Of a stretch of 64,000 nucleotides of DNA, positions 1-14,494 are shown piece by piece (position 1 is the first letter of the stretch; every line of letters begins with the position of its first letter). The notes beneath the pieces were generated by a model. The model saw only the letters and a list, made by a program, of their open reading frames with translations. It searched no databases and had not been told where the DNA came from. A program made the translations under genes and the position numbers. This DNA comes from Limnomonas spitsbergensis (lineage: Eukaryota; Chlorophyta; Chlorophyceae; Chlamydomonadales). The stretch lies in NCBI GenBank assembly GCA_037349105.1, contig JAYJMM010000036.1, forward strand, positions 2,454,001-2,518,000. The letters run 5' to 3'.

Positions 1-12
1 AACAACGGTTGC

Positions 13-131
13 GACAACAGCAGCTTACATTGTGCAACAACAGCAGCTTACATTGTGCAACAACAGCAGCTTACATTGTGCAACAACAGCAGCTTACATT
101 GTGCAACAACAGCAGCTTACATTGTGCAACA
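13..131. repeat. 24-bp tandem repeat (CAACAGCAGCTTACATTGTG)
   Basis: About five near-perfect copies of a 24-base unit built on CAACAGCAGCTTACATTGTG. The short open frames over it are repeat artefacts. Between this array and base 390 I see no gene; the 265-310 stretch is a copy of a dispersed repeat (see the entry at 34,150). Confidence 0.9.
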
Positions 132-389
132 CAACACCTTTGGCAGGCTCCTGTGCATCCAGCTTCTGGGCTCATGGGGACTAAACCTTGACCGGCCTGT
201 GGCTCGGGGCCCTAGGACACACAGCCTTATTCTAGCTGAGTTATGAAGGTAACGGTGCGGATGTGGCTTCGGCCCTGAGCTGCACTGTTCCCTGAACCCG
301 CACACCCCTGGGATCGTTGTTTTCTTTCTTCGTACCTGAATTGCAGCCTGAGCACCCCAAAATGATGACCCACATATATCAAGCCCCAC

Positions 390-3300
390 TTGATGACCGC
401 TGTGCTGAACCCCTCCTGCCAAAATGATAGCAATGCTCACCGTCCCCCAGCACACCCTCCCTCACTCGGTTGTCTTATACTCCTCCCCCAGCCCCCCCCC
501 CTCCCTCAATTGGCGTCTTCCCCTCCTCCCCCAGCACCCCTCCCCCTTTACATTGTCGTCCTGCCCCTCCTCCCTTCTCCTGCAGGACCTTCTTGTGAAC
601 CGCTGTGTTGAACCCTTCATGCTGCAATTCTCCCCCCCTCCTCACCCTGACCCCCCTCACCCCCCCTTCAGTGTTCTTTTTCCCGGCTACAAGTCCACCT
701 TTGACGGGCTGCCCCGCAGCCGCCAAAGGCCTGATTAGGCCCAAACCTGGATTGGCCTACGACTGGCAGCCAGAGCAACAAGGTTGGCCACAAATGAGGC
801 CTCTGGCCAGCGGCCTGAGTGTAGCTGACATGTAGCTGAGTCACACACAAATATACACTGCTCCCTTCACCCTCCCCTGTGACTGCCCAGCCTGTATCCC
901 ATCCCCATCCCTCATACTCCCCCAGCCCCCACTGTCCCCCAGCCCCCCCTGTCCCGCAGCACCCACTTTTTGTCCTCCGTATTGAAGGTCATGCTGCAGC
1001 AGGGTGGCGCAACTCTATACCGATGAGGCTCCTGGTTGGCAGGCTGTCCATGCATGAGGGTCCACTCGAAGCCATGCGCCAACATGTCTGCATGGGGGAC
1101 GATGCATGTCAAAATTCACAGGCAGAGCCTGGATGGTGGGTTCCATCACGACATTTAAATTCACAGGCGGTGCCTGGTTGGTGGGTTCCATCACGACATT
1201 TAAATTCACAGGCAGTGCCTAGATGGTGGGTTCCATCACGACATTTAAATTCACGACGGTGCCTGGTTGGTGGGTTCCATCATGACATAACATGGTGGGA
1301 TCCGTCATAACATATAAAATTCACATGCCCCGTTGGTGGGATCTATGACCACATTTAAATTCACATGCCCCGTTGGTGGGATCCATCACCACATTTAAAT
1401 TCACATGCCCAGTTGGTGGGATCCATCACCACATTTAAATTCACATGCCCCGTTGGTGGGATCTATGACCACATTTAAATTCACATGCCCCGTTGGTGGG
1501 ATCTATGACCACATTTAAATTCACATGCCCCGTTGGTGGGATCCATCACCACATTTAAATTCACATGCCCAGTTGGTGGGATCCATCACCACATTTAAAT
1601 TCACATGCCCCGTTGGTGGGATCTATGACCACATTTAAATTCACATGCCCCGTTGGTGGGATCTATGACCACATTTAAATTCACATGCCCAGTTGGTGGG
1701 ATCCATCACCACATTTAAATTCACATGCCCAGTTGGTGGGATCTATGACCACATTTAAATTCACATGCCCCGTTGGTGGGATCCATCACCACATTTAAAT
1801 TCACATGCCCCGTTGGTGGGATCTATGACCACATTTAAATTCACATGCCCAGTTGGTGGGATCTATGACCACATTTAAATTCACATGCCCAGTTGGTGGG
1901 ATCCATCACCACATTTAAATTCACATGCCCCGTTGGTGGGATCCATCACCACATTTAAATTCACATGCCCCGTTGGTGGGATCTATGACCACATTTAAAT
2001 TCACATGCCCAGTTGGTGGGATCTATGACCACATTTAAATTCACATGCCCGGTTGGTGGGATCCATCACCACATTTAAATTCACATGCCCAGTTGGTGGG
2101 ATCTATGACCACATTTAAATTCACATGCCCAGTTGGCTCCCCGGGCATCAGTGTCCACTCGAAGCCATGCGCCAACATGGCTGCATGGGGGCCTTTGTTT
2201 GAATTCATTCGAGGTGCCCGGCTGGTGGGCATTTCGTCGCATCGCCCACCCCTAACGACATGCACCACACTTCCTTGCCTCTTCCACCCCCCCCTCAGCC
2301 CGCACCTCTTGACCTGTTCCGCACTGCGTCCGCCATGCGCAGTGCGGGGTAGCCGTAATCGAGATAGATCTCTTCAGAGGTCTTGGCCACCAGGGATGTC
2401 ATGCACTGGCGAACCTGCAACCGGGCAGGAGGGAAGTGGTTGAGGGAGTATGAGGCACATATGGGGGTGGGAGGGGCGAGGCAGTCATGCACTGCGCCTC
2501 CATGCACTGGCGAACCTGCAACCGGGCAGGAGGGAAGGGGTTGGGGAAGAATGAGGCACATATGGGGGTGGGAGGGGCGAGGCAGTCATGCACTGCGCCT
2601 CCATGCACTGGCGAACCTGCAACCGGGCAGGAGGGAAGGGGTTGGGGAAGAATGAGGCACATATGGGGGTGGGAGGGGCGAGGCAGTCATGCACTGCGCC
2701 TCCATGCACTGGCGAACCTGCAACCGGGCAGGAGGGAAGGGGTTGGGGAAGAATGAGGCACATATGGGGGTGGGAGGGGCGAGGCAGTCATGCACTGCGC
2801 CTCCATGCACTGGCGAACCTGCAACCGGGCAGGAGGGAAGGGGTTGGGGGAGAATGAGGCACATATGGGGGTGGGAGGGGCGAGGCAGTCATGCACTGCG
2901 CCTCCATGCACTGGCGAACCTGCAACCGGGCAGGGGGGAAAGGGTTGGGGAAGAATGAGGCACATATGGGGGTGGGAGGGGCGAGGCAGCCATGCACTGC
3001 GCCGCCATGCACTGGCGAACCTGCAACCGGGCAGGAGGGAAGGGGTTGAGGGAGAATGAGGCACATATGGGGGTGGGAGGGGCGAGGCAGTCATGCACTG
3101 CGCCTCCATGCACTGGGTCATTGTGCACTGGCGGATTTGCAAACAGGTAGGAAGGGAGGGGAGGAGGTGCAGGAGCGGCCCAGTGAGGCACATGTAGGGG
3201 AGAGGGCTTGGCCACCGGTGACATGACGCACAGGCGGACATATCCCCCAACGCACATACACCCTTAGCACAAATTTCCTCCATGCTCCCTGCCATTGCCA

Positions 3301-6300
3301 GCCCCCCCCACCCCCACCCCGGCCGGCCAAAACACAAACCCTAGGCCAGCGAAAAACGACCACTTGGCTGACCCCCGTCACAACCCCGACGCCCCCCCCA
3401 CCACCTGTGAATTTAAATGCGGATTTAAATGGGCTCGTCAAACCCTGAAACCCGACGGTGCTGCCTTGGCCTCCTAAGCGCCGCAAGCACATGCGCGCAT
3501 GCATGTACATGTACACCACCAATACCAATTTCGTCCACGCTGCCGGACATTTCCAGACCCCCCGGCCGCGGCCAAAACTCGTGTCCCAGGCCGGCAAAAA
3601 ACGGCCACTTCACTGATCCTCGTCAAAACCCCCACCCACCCCCACCCACCTGTGGCGGCAGGTCGAAGCCGATAGTGCCGTTGGGAACGTGGCAGCGGTA
3701 GTCCAGCAGCAACAGCGGGTTGAGCTTGCTGTCTGTCTTGTTGGGGGGACCTTCCGGCGTCTGAAGGGAGGGGGGGCGGTGCGGGGTTTAGGGGAAGGGT
3801 GCGCGGGGTTCAGGGGTAAGGGTGCAGGGGTTAGGGGTACGGGTGCAGGGGATAGGGTGAGGGTTTTAGGGGTTACCCTAAATGCCCTGAATCCTTAACC
3901 CTAAATAGGCATGCATGCACGCGCGCGCTTCAACCTAAACTGTGAGCAAGCAAGCACCCTACCCCTTTGGCTTGCAACAAAGCTGCAAGGCATGTTTGAT
4001 TTGTTCTATTTACTTAACCCTTAACCCTTAACCCTAAACCCTAAAACCTGTGTGTGATGGACTTACGTTGTGTGGGTACTTCAGCACGTAGAAAAAACCC
4101 AGGTGATTGATCATGAACTTTTGGGTCGTCGGGAGGATCATCGAGTCAAAGCCACACTTGCGCCACGTGGTTGCGTACACCTGTGTGTGTGTGTGTGTGT
4201 GTGTTCATGTGTGTGCTTAGGGGGGCATGGGGGGTGGAACGGAGGCATGGGGAGGATCATTGAGTCAAAGTCGCGCTTGCGCCACGTGGTCGCGTATATC
4301 TGGTTCAAGTGTGTGTGTGTGTGTGTGTTTTGGGGAGGGGGGTGGGTCTGAGGTGGGTGTGAGGTGGGTCTGAGGTGGGTCTGAGGTGGGTCTAAGGTGG
4401 GTCTGAGGTGGGTCTGAGGTGGGTGTGAGGTGGGTCTGAGGTGGGTCTGAGGTGGGTGTGAGGTAAATCTGAGGTGGGTGTGAGGTGGGTCTGAGGTGGG
4501 TCAGAGGTGGGTCTGAGGTGGGTCTGATGTGAGTGTGAGGTGGGTGTGAGGTGGGTCTGGGGTGGGTGTGAGGTGGGACTGAGGTGGGTCTGAGGTGGGT
4601 CTGGGGTGGGTGTGAGGTGGGTTTGAGGTGGGTCTGGGGTGGGTGTGAGGTGGGTCTGAGGTGGGTCTGAGGTGGGTCTGAGGAGGATCTGAGGTAAATC
4701 TGAGGTGGGTCTGAGGTGGGTCTGAGGTGGGTGTGAGGTGGATCTGAGGTGGACCTGAGGTGGACCTGAGGTGGACCTGAGGTGGGTCTGAGGTGGGTCT
4801 GAGGTGGGTCTGGGGTGGGTGTGCGGTGGGTGTGAGGTGGGTTTGAGGTGGGTCTGGGGTGGGTGTGAGGTGGGTGTGAGGTGGGTCTGAGGTGGGTGTG
4901 AGGTGGGTCTGGGGTGGGCCTGAGGTGGGTGTGAGGTGGACCTAAGGTGGGTGTGAGGTGGGTCTGAGGTGGGTCAGAGGTGGGTCTGAGGTGGGTTTGA
5001 TGTGAGTGTGAGGTGGGTGTGAGGTGGGTCTGAGGTGGGTCTGAGGTGGGTCTGAGGTGGGTCTGAGGTGGGTCTGAGGTGGGTCTGAGGTGGGTCTGGG
5101 GTGGGTGTGAGGTGGGTGTGAGGTGGGTCTGAGGTGGGTCTGAGGTGGGTCTGAGGTGGGTCTGAGGTGGGTCTGAGGTGGGTGTGAGGTAGACCCAAGG
5201 TGGGTGTGAGGTGGGTCTGAGGTGGGTCTGAGGTGGGTCTGAGGTGGGTCTGAGGTGGGTGTGAGGTGGGTGTGAGGTGGGTCTGGGGTGGGTGTGAGGT
5301 GGGACTGAGGTGGGTCTGAAGTGGGTCTGACGTGGACCTGAGGTGGACCTGAGGTGGGTCTGAGGTGGGTCTGGGGTGGGTGTGAGGTGGGTGTGAGGTG
5401 GGTCTGAGGTGGGTCTGAGGTGGGTCTGAGGAGGATCTGAGGTAAATCTGAGGTGGGTCTGAGGTGGGTCTGAGGTGGGTTTGATGTGAGTGTGAGGTGG
5501 GTGTGAGGTGGGTCTGGGGTGGGTGTGAGGTGGGACTGAGGTGGGTCTGAGGTGGGTCTGACGTGGACCTGAGGTGGACCTGAGGTGGGTCCGAGGTGGG
5601 TCTGGGGTGGGTGTGCGGTGGGTGTGAGGTGGGTTTGAGGTGGGTCTGAGGTGGGTCTGAGGTGGGTCTGAGGTGTGTCTGAGGTATGTCTGAGGTGGAT
5701 CTGAGGTGGATCTGAGGTGGGTCTGAGGTGGGTCTGAGGTGGGTTTGAGGTGGGTCTGAGGTGGGTCTGAGGTGGGTCTGAGGTGGGTTTGAGGTGGGTC
5801 TGAGGTGGGTCTGAGGTGGGTCTGAGGTGGATCTGAGTTGGATCTGAGGTGGATCTGTTGCCTGTGCAAGCACTAGTGTTTCCCCCTGAGGGGGTGGATC
5901 AGGGTTTAGGTGGATTCGGGGGAATTAAGTATCGGTAGCAGGGGCAGGCTGGGGTGCAGGGAGGGTGGAAAAGAAGGGCAGAGAGGGTGGGAAAGAGAGG
6001 GCAGGGATCGGGTTGCATAAAGAAGGAGAGAGCAGGGATCGGATAACTGAGGCCAGTACTGTAAGGGCAGGTCGGGCTACATAAGGCGTAAACAGGAAGG
6101 TGAGGGGAGGGCAGAAGACTTAGAAGCGGCGACACAAAGACGCGTCGACATGACACGAACCGAAGAAGCTAGAGACCCAAACAAAATGAGAGGAGTGTGC
6201 CCCCTGCCCCCACCAGCCCCCCACCCTTATCTCCCCTTGCTAGCTCACCCAATTTAGTGCCGAACTGCCGACCTGGTTGGTATGCTACTGATGCGCTCCT

Positions 6301-9300
6301 GCATGCCCTTGTCCCCTTGGTATCAGTCACCACACCCTGCAAGCCCCAGGCCCCTGAGCCCTACTCCACTGAACCCTTCCCCTGAAACTCATGAACCCCA
6401 CCTCACTAAACCCTACCCCCTAAAACCCTTTCGCCCCTGAACCCTACCCCCTAAACCCCACCCTCCCTGAGCCCTTAAGCCCCTGACCCCCCCCCCCATG
6501 AACCCCAACCCTTTAAACCTTACGCCCCCTAGACTCCCTCCCCCCTGAACTGTTCTCCCCTATCCCTTATTCCCCCCTCCCTGTCACCTGGTCGTTGTCA
6601 ATGACCTTCATCTGCATGTCCTTAGTCACGAATATGTTCTGCTGGTGCCGATCGCACTGGCTAGTCATGACGTCAAAGAGAGCCGCCAGCTTGATCTCCG
6701 TGTGGTTGATGCCAGTGAGGATGTCCAGCACTCTATTCGGCTTCAACGGGGGTGAGCCGCTCTCCTGCTCAGCAACAAGGGAGGACCCGCATGATGATAC
6801 ACATTGGTGCAAGCTATGCTAACCACATGCAGGTGTCCGTGTGGTTGATGCCGGTGAAGATATCCAGCGCTGTGTTTGGCTTTTACGGGGCCAACGGATC
6901 TAGATCCTAGATATTTTGTTCCTGGATCCTCCCACCCACCTGCAGGTTCTGAACCGAAACGCCTCGGCAATGTCGAACCATAGACCGAGCCAGTCGATGC
7001 GGAAGCCGTGTCCATGGATCTAGATCCTAGATCTTATTTACCTGGATCCTCCTACCCACCTGCAGGTTCTGCACTGAAACACCCTCGGCAATGTCGAACC
7101 ATAGACCGAGCCAGTCGATGCGGAAGCCGTGTCCATGGATCTAGATCCTAGATCTTATTTACCTGGATCCTCCTACCCACCTGCAGGTTCTGCACTGAAA
7201 CACCCTCGGCAATGTCGAACCATAGACCGAGCCAGTCGATGCGGAAGCCGTGTCCCGGGACAACGCCATGCACCGGCTCGATCCAGAGCTTGGGGACAAT
7301 CTCGTTGAAACCACATTCGCGGCTCAGCTGCAAAAAGAGGTGGGGTGCAGCTGTTAGGTATGTGTGTTTGACAGACGGAAGGGAACCTCTGCCCCTTTGT
7401 ATCCATCTTGAATGGTTGATCAAGGTAGCTGGCTCGATCCAGAGTTTGGGAACACTCTCGTTGAAACCGCATGCGCGGCTCAACTGCACAACGGGTGGGG
7501 GTGAGGGTATGGTGCAGCTGTTACATACGCGCATTTGGCAGATCGATCTCGTTCAAACCGCATTCGTGGCTCAGCTGCATAAGAGTGTGTGGGGGGGAGG
7601 GGGGGGGGGGCATTTTGCATAGGGCGAATTTCAAGGAAATTCTGCTCTGCCGCATTCGTTTTCAATGGTTGGTCAGGGCAGCTGGCTCGACCCAGAGCTT
7701 CTGATCAATATAAATTGACCTGAACCTCATACGCGGCTCGGCTGAACAAGGGTGTGTGGGCCTGTGTGTGGGGGGGGATGCAGCTGTTACGTATGTGTAA
7801 TAAATAAATAAACGATACGCCCTGAGGCGTGGGTTAAGGAACCCACCCGTTTGGCGGTAGCACCAGGTGGGCTACCATGTATGTGCACTGGGCAGATCCA
7901 GGGGGAATCAGCTCCTCTGTATTTATTTCCTAAGGTTAATCCGGGCAGCTGGCTTGAACCAGAGCTTAGCTGAACATGGGTGCGTGTGTGGGGGGATTGT
8001 ATTTGTTTGTACACCGATTGGCTCATACCCAGACGCAAATAAAATGAACAAAAACATCGAAGGGAATCAAACGTATCATATTAAGTACATCTTTATTTAT
8101 CAAAACCATGAACACCACATTCACGTACCATATTGAGGCCATCTTCATATATTAAAACCATTAAAACCACATTCACGTATCATACTAAGTCAGTTTTATT
8201 TATTAAAAGCATAAACCCCACATTCAAGTATCATACTAAGCCTATCTTTATTTATTACAACCATACAAATCACATTCACGGCTCATATGAAGTCCATATT
8301 TAGTTATTAAAACCATTAAAACCACATTCACGGCTCGGCTGGGCAAGGGAGGAGGGGGGGAGGAGAGGGGGGGGGGGGGGGCAAAGCAGAAGTTTCATTC
8401 GACAGTTAGGCAGAAAGGCAGCCGTCCAACCACACCCACACATAGACCACACAGACGCAGCAGAATCATACATTTACATTCACACCTGCCCCCCCACCCC
8501 ACCCCCCTTACCCCACACACCCTGCCCCCTCCTGTTATACCTGCTGCTGAGCCAAGAGCAGTTTGACCTGCATGTACGCCTTGTTGACGCAGCTGAATCT
8601 CACGTACAATAAAACACATGACCATTGCCCATTGATCTTGCCCATTACAGCCTTCCCCCGCCCCCTCACCCACCCCATCCCCCTACCCCTAAAACCTGTC
8701 ACATACCTGCTGCTGAGCTAGGAGCAGTTTGACCTGCGTGTCGCCTTGTTGACGCTGCTTAACCTCGCACACATGTTGTTGCTACAAAGTTGAGGCAACC
8801 ACCCACAGCCTTTTGCGAAAGGGCCAGGCACATGTCAACCTCCCCCCCCACACACTTTACCCACCCCCTTGACCCTGTCACATACCTGCTGCTGTGCTAG
8901 GAGCAGTTTGACCTGCGTGTACGCCTTGTTGACGTTGCAGGGAGCATAGCCACGCTGCTTGACCTTGAGCACAGGGACGCACCAGGTCTTGACCACGGCC
9001 CAGCCAGAGGCAGTACGGTTGGTGCGCACCTGGGGAGGGGGGACAGAAGGTATGGAAACAAGTGAAAAGTGTGGGGGTGCACCAGGTCTCAACAATGGCC
9101 CAGCCAGAGGCAGTATGGTTGGTGCGCACCTGGGGAGGGGGAGGATCCGGAAGGTGTGGGAAATGGGTGGAAAGTGTGAGGGGATTCACCAGGGGGAGGA
9201 TCTCAAGGGTACGGGAAATGGGTGGAAAGTGTGGGGGTGCACCAGGTCTCGACCACGGCCCAGTCAGAAGCAGTACGATTAGTGCGCACCTAGGGAGGGG

Positions 9301-12300
9301 GGTGTCCAGAGGGTATGAAAACAAGTGGAAAGTGTGGGGACGCACCAGGTCTCGACCATGACCCACCCGGAGGTAGTACAATTAGTGCGCACCTGGGGAG
9401 GGGGGGGGTCCAGAAGGTACCGGAATGGGAAGTATGTAGGCGTGGGTCCTGTGAGGTGTGAAGGGGGGATGGGGGTATGGTATGAACAACAGCATTACCG
9501 GTATAAATATTAAAAGCATGACGTTCTTGAAATGAAATCAAAAGCAAAATGTACAAAATTTGCTTCAAATGAAAAAAATGAAAAAAATGACAAAAATGAA
9601 ACTGACAGTACGGTATACAAGACTTTGAGATGAGCAGTAATAAGGTCATGCATGAGCACTCCGCCTGCGCCAGTGAAGGCGGATAAATTAAGCTGGCAAA
9701 GGGATGGGTGGGCATCAGCGCAGGCGTGGGTCCTGCAGCGACAGCGGGGGGGATGACCGAATGAAGGAAACCTAGGGGGGAGTGTGGGCAGCAAGGCAGG
9801 CATGAGTCCTGTGAGGGGGAAATGGGGTATGATGGGGGCACGTTGGCACAGTATAAACCAAAATGTTAGTTCATAATTTTTGAGATCAGCATCAACCACA
9901 TCAAGCTCATGCATCAGACCCTCCTGAGCAGGTTGCGTGAAAAATGAACACCTAGGGGGGAGTGTGGGCATGGGTTATGTGGCGGCAGCAGGGGAGGGGG
10001 GATGATTGGTTGGGGCGTATATACCAAACTATCAGTGTCGACGTTTTGAGATCAGCATCAACCTCTTCAAACTCATGCATCAGACCATCCCGAGCAGGTT
10101 GAATGAATGAAGAAAATTTAGGAGGGAGTGTGAGCAGCTGGGGATGGGCATGGGTCGTGGGTCATGTGGCGGCAGCAGGGGAAGGGGGACGATGGGGGCA
10201 CGGTATGTACACAAACATGATACTCTTTACCCTGAATCCTTAACCCTAGGCAAGGTATGTACACAAATATGATATTTTATAAGACGTTGAGACCGGCAGC
10301 AAGCACGTCAAGCTCACGCATGAGGCCCTTATGAGAAGGTTAACTGAATTAAGAAAGCCGAGGATCATGTGAGCTACGGCACAGGCATGAGTCCTGTGGC
10401 CGCAGCAGGGGGGGAGGGATGCTGTGTAAACAAAATTGCATTATTTTAGACATTGAGATCAGAAGTAAGGATATCAAGGTCATGCAAGAGATCTTCCGGA
10501 GCAGGAGAATTGATTGAAGGAAGCCTAGGGGGAGAGTGAGCGGCAGTGCGGGCACGGGTCCTGTGAATTTTGAAGGGGTGTATGGGCACGATTTAGAAGG
10601 AAAAAACATAATATATATGACATTGAGATCAGCAGCAAGCACTTTCAAGCTGTGCGGGCATGGCTCTTGTGGCGGCAGTGTGGGGGAGGGCAAACGGTTC
10701 CTCGGCGAACGCGTGGCAAAACACGAATTCAGGGGGGGGGGGGGGGGGAGTGTTGGAGGGCACTGGTATGAATGCAGGTGTGAATGTAGGTGTGTGAAGG
10801 GGAGAGGGTGGACAGACAGTCTCGCAGCATTAAAGTATGAAAGCAATTTAGCATTGGAGCAGCTACCTGGGTGGGTGTCCCCGGGGGAGTCAGTGGGCAT
10901 AGTAGCTGCAGAACACCGCAGATTTCTCTATATATTTCTTTCTTTCTGCCGAACAGCGCGGCACAAAAAGGGTCTAAATGTTTGAATTCAGCGCTAAGAA
11001 TCCCTTTCCTTACCTGAAAGAGCCAGCTGGGTGAGCCGCCCGGCTCGTGAGCGTAATAGCTGCCAAACAGGGTGTCCCCGCTCGCCATCAGTTCCAAGGT
11101 ATGCTTGCAGCCCCAGCAGATCTGCGTGGGTTCAGGGTTAAGGATTTAAGGTGGAATTGTATGATGGAGGCCTGCCCTCAGGTCCAAGGTGTGCTTTAGC
11201 CCCAGCAGATCTGTGCAGGTTTAGGGTGAAGGGTGAAGGATTAGGGTTTAAGGACAATGCCTGCCACCTGGAGCAGATCTGCGCGGGTTCAGGTCTCAGG
11301 GTAAAGGGTTCAGGCCTTCAGGGTTCAGGTTTGAGGCTTCAGGATTCAAGGTTCAGGCCTTCATGATTCAGGGTTTAGAGTACAAGGTACAGGCCTGATG
11401 GGTCCAGTGTTCAAGGTTCAGGGTTCAGAGCTCCAGGGTTCAAGATTCAGGGTTTATGCCCCAGCAGTACATCTGCGTGGGTTCAGGGTTTATGGTTAAT
11501 GGGAAGGTTTCATGATTTTACCATAAACCCAGATAGGGTCCCCGCACCCCTGTTGAGAACTGATATATCACATTCGTTGCGCAGGCAAAATAGTACCGTA
11601 CTCCGCGCGCGCACAGCTGAATTGTATGGATACTTGGTGCCAGAAACACTGACCCGCGCACCCCCCAAAGTAATTGTTTGTTAACTATCATTATATCGTG
11701 CATGATCTCCGCGCACCCCCGACAGGAATTAATTTATGGCAGAGTCAAACCCGTTATACTGTAAAGCCTGCCATCAGTTCCAAGGTGTGCTTGCAGCCCC
11801 AGCAGATCTGTGCGGGTTTAGGGTTTAGGGTTTAGGATCAGGGTTTAAGGACAGAGCCTGCCATCAGGAGTGCTTGTAGCCCCAGAGCACATCTGCATGG
11901 GCTCTAGGTTTAGGGTTAAGGGTCATGGTTGAAGGTGAAGGCCCGCCATCAGCTCCATGATTTGCTTGCAGCCCCAACATACTTTTTGTAAAAGTTCAGG
12001 GTTCAGAGTCAATGATCATGGTTTGGGAATGAGGAAGCAGCTTTTGAAATTAAGGAGTGCTATCAGCTCCAAAACGAGCTTGTCACCCCAGCCGATCTGT
12101 GCGGGTGCCAGGTTTAGGGTCAATGATCATGGGTTTGGGATTTAAGCTGCAAGTTTTTAGATTCAGGCTTGCCATCAGCTTCAATACGGGCTTGCCACCC
12201 CGACAGATCTGTGTGGATCAAGATGTGTGCGGATCTATATCTGCTTCAAGGGCCGAGAGAGTTTAATACTGACTGGAGATTACAACCAGGCTACGCTGTC

Positions 12301-14422
12301 CCAGTCAACCATCCACCCACCCACACCCCCACATGCACCCACATGCACACACACACATGCACACACACACCGTGCAGTTGGGCAGGTGTCTTCTGCCGGG
12401 GTTGCGGCTGTCCCCTCCTGGGGCCACCTCGGAGATGTCGATCACATTCCCCCTGTGGGAGATTTTAGGGGGTTAGGGTGAAGAGTAAAGGGTTTGGGTT
12501 TGAAACCTTTAAACCTTCGAGCTGTCGATCACAACCCCACCTGCGAGTGGGTACAGGGTTTAGGGCCTGTACTACATGAAGACCCCCCCCACACATACAC
12601 AAAAAACCCTAGATCCGCTTACGCTCCTCTTTTGCGCTTTGCACAGTAGATCGCTTTAGGCTCCACTAATGCACGAGACCCTTTTACGCTCTTAAGAAAG
12701 GGTTCAGGGTTTAGGACAAAACTCAAGAGACGTGCAAGGGGTTCAGGGTTAAGGACACAATTCAAGAGACGTGCAAAGGATTCAAGGTTAAGGACACAAC
12801 TCAAGAGATGTGCAAAGGATTCAGGGTTAAGGACACAACTCAAGAGATGTGCAAAGGGTTCAGGGTTAAGGACACAACTCAAGAGATGTGCAAAGGATTC
12901 AGGGTTAAGGACAAAACTCAAGAGATGTGCAAAGGGTTGAGGGTTAAGGACAAAACTCAAGAGATGTGCAAAGGGTTCAGGGTTTAGGACAAAACTCAAG
13001 AGACGTGCAGAGGGTTCAGGGTTAAGGACACAACTCAAGAGATGTGCAAAGGGTTCAGGGTTTAGGACAAAACTCAAGAGATGTGCAAAGGGTTCAGGGT
13101 TTAGGACAAAACTCAAGAGACGTGCAAGGGGTTCAGGGTTTAGGACAAAACTCAAGAGACGTGCAAAAGGCAGTGTACTGGAGTGCCCTAAACCCTCAAC
13201 CCTAAACCCTAAACAAAGACCGGGGTGCGCCGGAGCCGCCCCTGTAGGCGCATGGATGCGGCCACGGCTGCCTCGCTGCCGAAGAAGGCGACGTCTTCCA
13301 CATAACAGGGAATGTACACATCCCCGTCCAGGCTTCCGCGGCAAACAAGGGGAGCTGCGTCAGCGTTCTATGCCACAAAACTCAATCGACCCCTGCCTAG
13401 AAAAGCATTGGGGCTAAATCAGGGTTCAGGGCTTGTGATCATAGCCCCCCCCACAGGGTTTACCCCGAACCCTCCATTCAGTCCTCACTTGAAATGATGT
13501 GTGCCATTGGACTCGATCTCGTCTCGGTTCGCGCCGTCATTGAGAAGGGCGCGCCCGCTGCCGCCGACCCGCCCGCCTTCACCCACGGCGGCACCCTCTC
13601 CCTCCACGTCCTCGATCACGCCGCCCTCAGCCTCGTTCCGCATCGAGCCGCCTCGCATCCCCGCGCTGCTGCGGCCATGCATGGACCTGCCACGGCGGCG
13701 ACCCGAGTCCCTATCCCAGCTCTTGCCCCTGCAGGGACAGCAAACAGACATTCAAACACACGGACATATGATGCAGGGACAGCAAACAGACATTCAAACA
13801 CACGGACATACGATGCAGGGACAGCAAACAGACATTCAAACACACGGACATACGCTGCAGGGACAGCAAACAGACATTCAAACACACGGACATACCCTGC
13901 AGGGACAGCAAACAGACATTCAAACACACGGACATACCCTGCAGGGACAGCAAGCAGACATTCAAAACATTCAAACACACGGGCATACGCTGCAGGGACA
14001 GCAAAAACATATAATTTGATAAAAGTATCGGCCTTGACATGGGAAAAACATCCTTTCACATTATGTAATGAATCCTAATATTGAGACACAGACATACAAT
14101 GCAACATGCAAAAAAACATCAACCATCATTGAATGGATCCTTGTATTGAGACAAAGGCATACAATGCAAACATACACAAACGTCAACCACAGATTCAAAC
14201 ATATAGACATACTCGGCAAAGATATGAAAACATCACACACACACACATTCAGACATATACTGAAGCATGTCCGAGATGTTTTTGCTCGTCAGACGATGCC
14301 CCGTCAAGAGAGATGTTAATTTAAGCTTCTTCGCGTCCAACAACAGGTGCGAGGACAGAGGGGAGGCAAAGATGCAAGGTTCCCCAACCAGTACCCCCGA
14401 ACGACTCACTAGATCCCCCCCC

Positions 14423-14494
<72 letters not shown>

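Noticed and set aside
5..191. Small frames with CNNSSLHCATTAAY repeats at the window start
   Set aside because: Products of the 24-base repeat.
2400..3115. Direct repeats with spacer, considered as a CRISPR array
   Set aside because: The units are contiguous 101-base copies with no unique spacers, and they hold a eukaryotic splice acceptor.
4265..5869. 534-codon open frame on the minus strand (DPPQTHLRPTS repeats)
   Set aside because: An 11-base stop-free unit keeps a frame open by itself; the frame lies in an intron of a better supported gene and has no non-repeat domain.
12619..13344. 241-codon minus-strand open frame with 13-residue repeats
   Set aside because: A 39-base repeat artefact; its non-repeat start overlaps kinase-gene exon 6 in the wrong frame.
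13494..14078. Plus-strand frames with NTRTYDAGTANRHS repeats
   Set aside because: A 42-base repeat artefact opposite kinase-gene exon 5.
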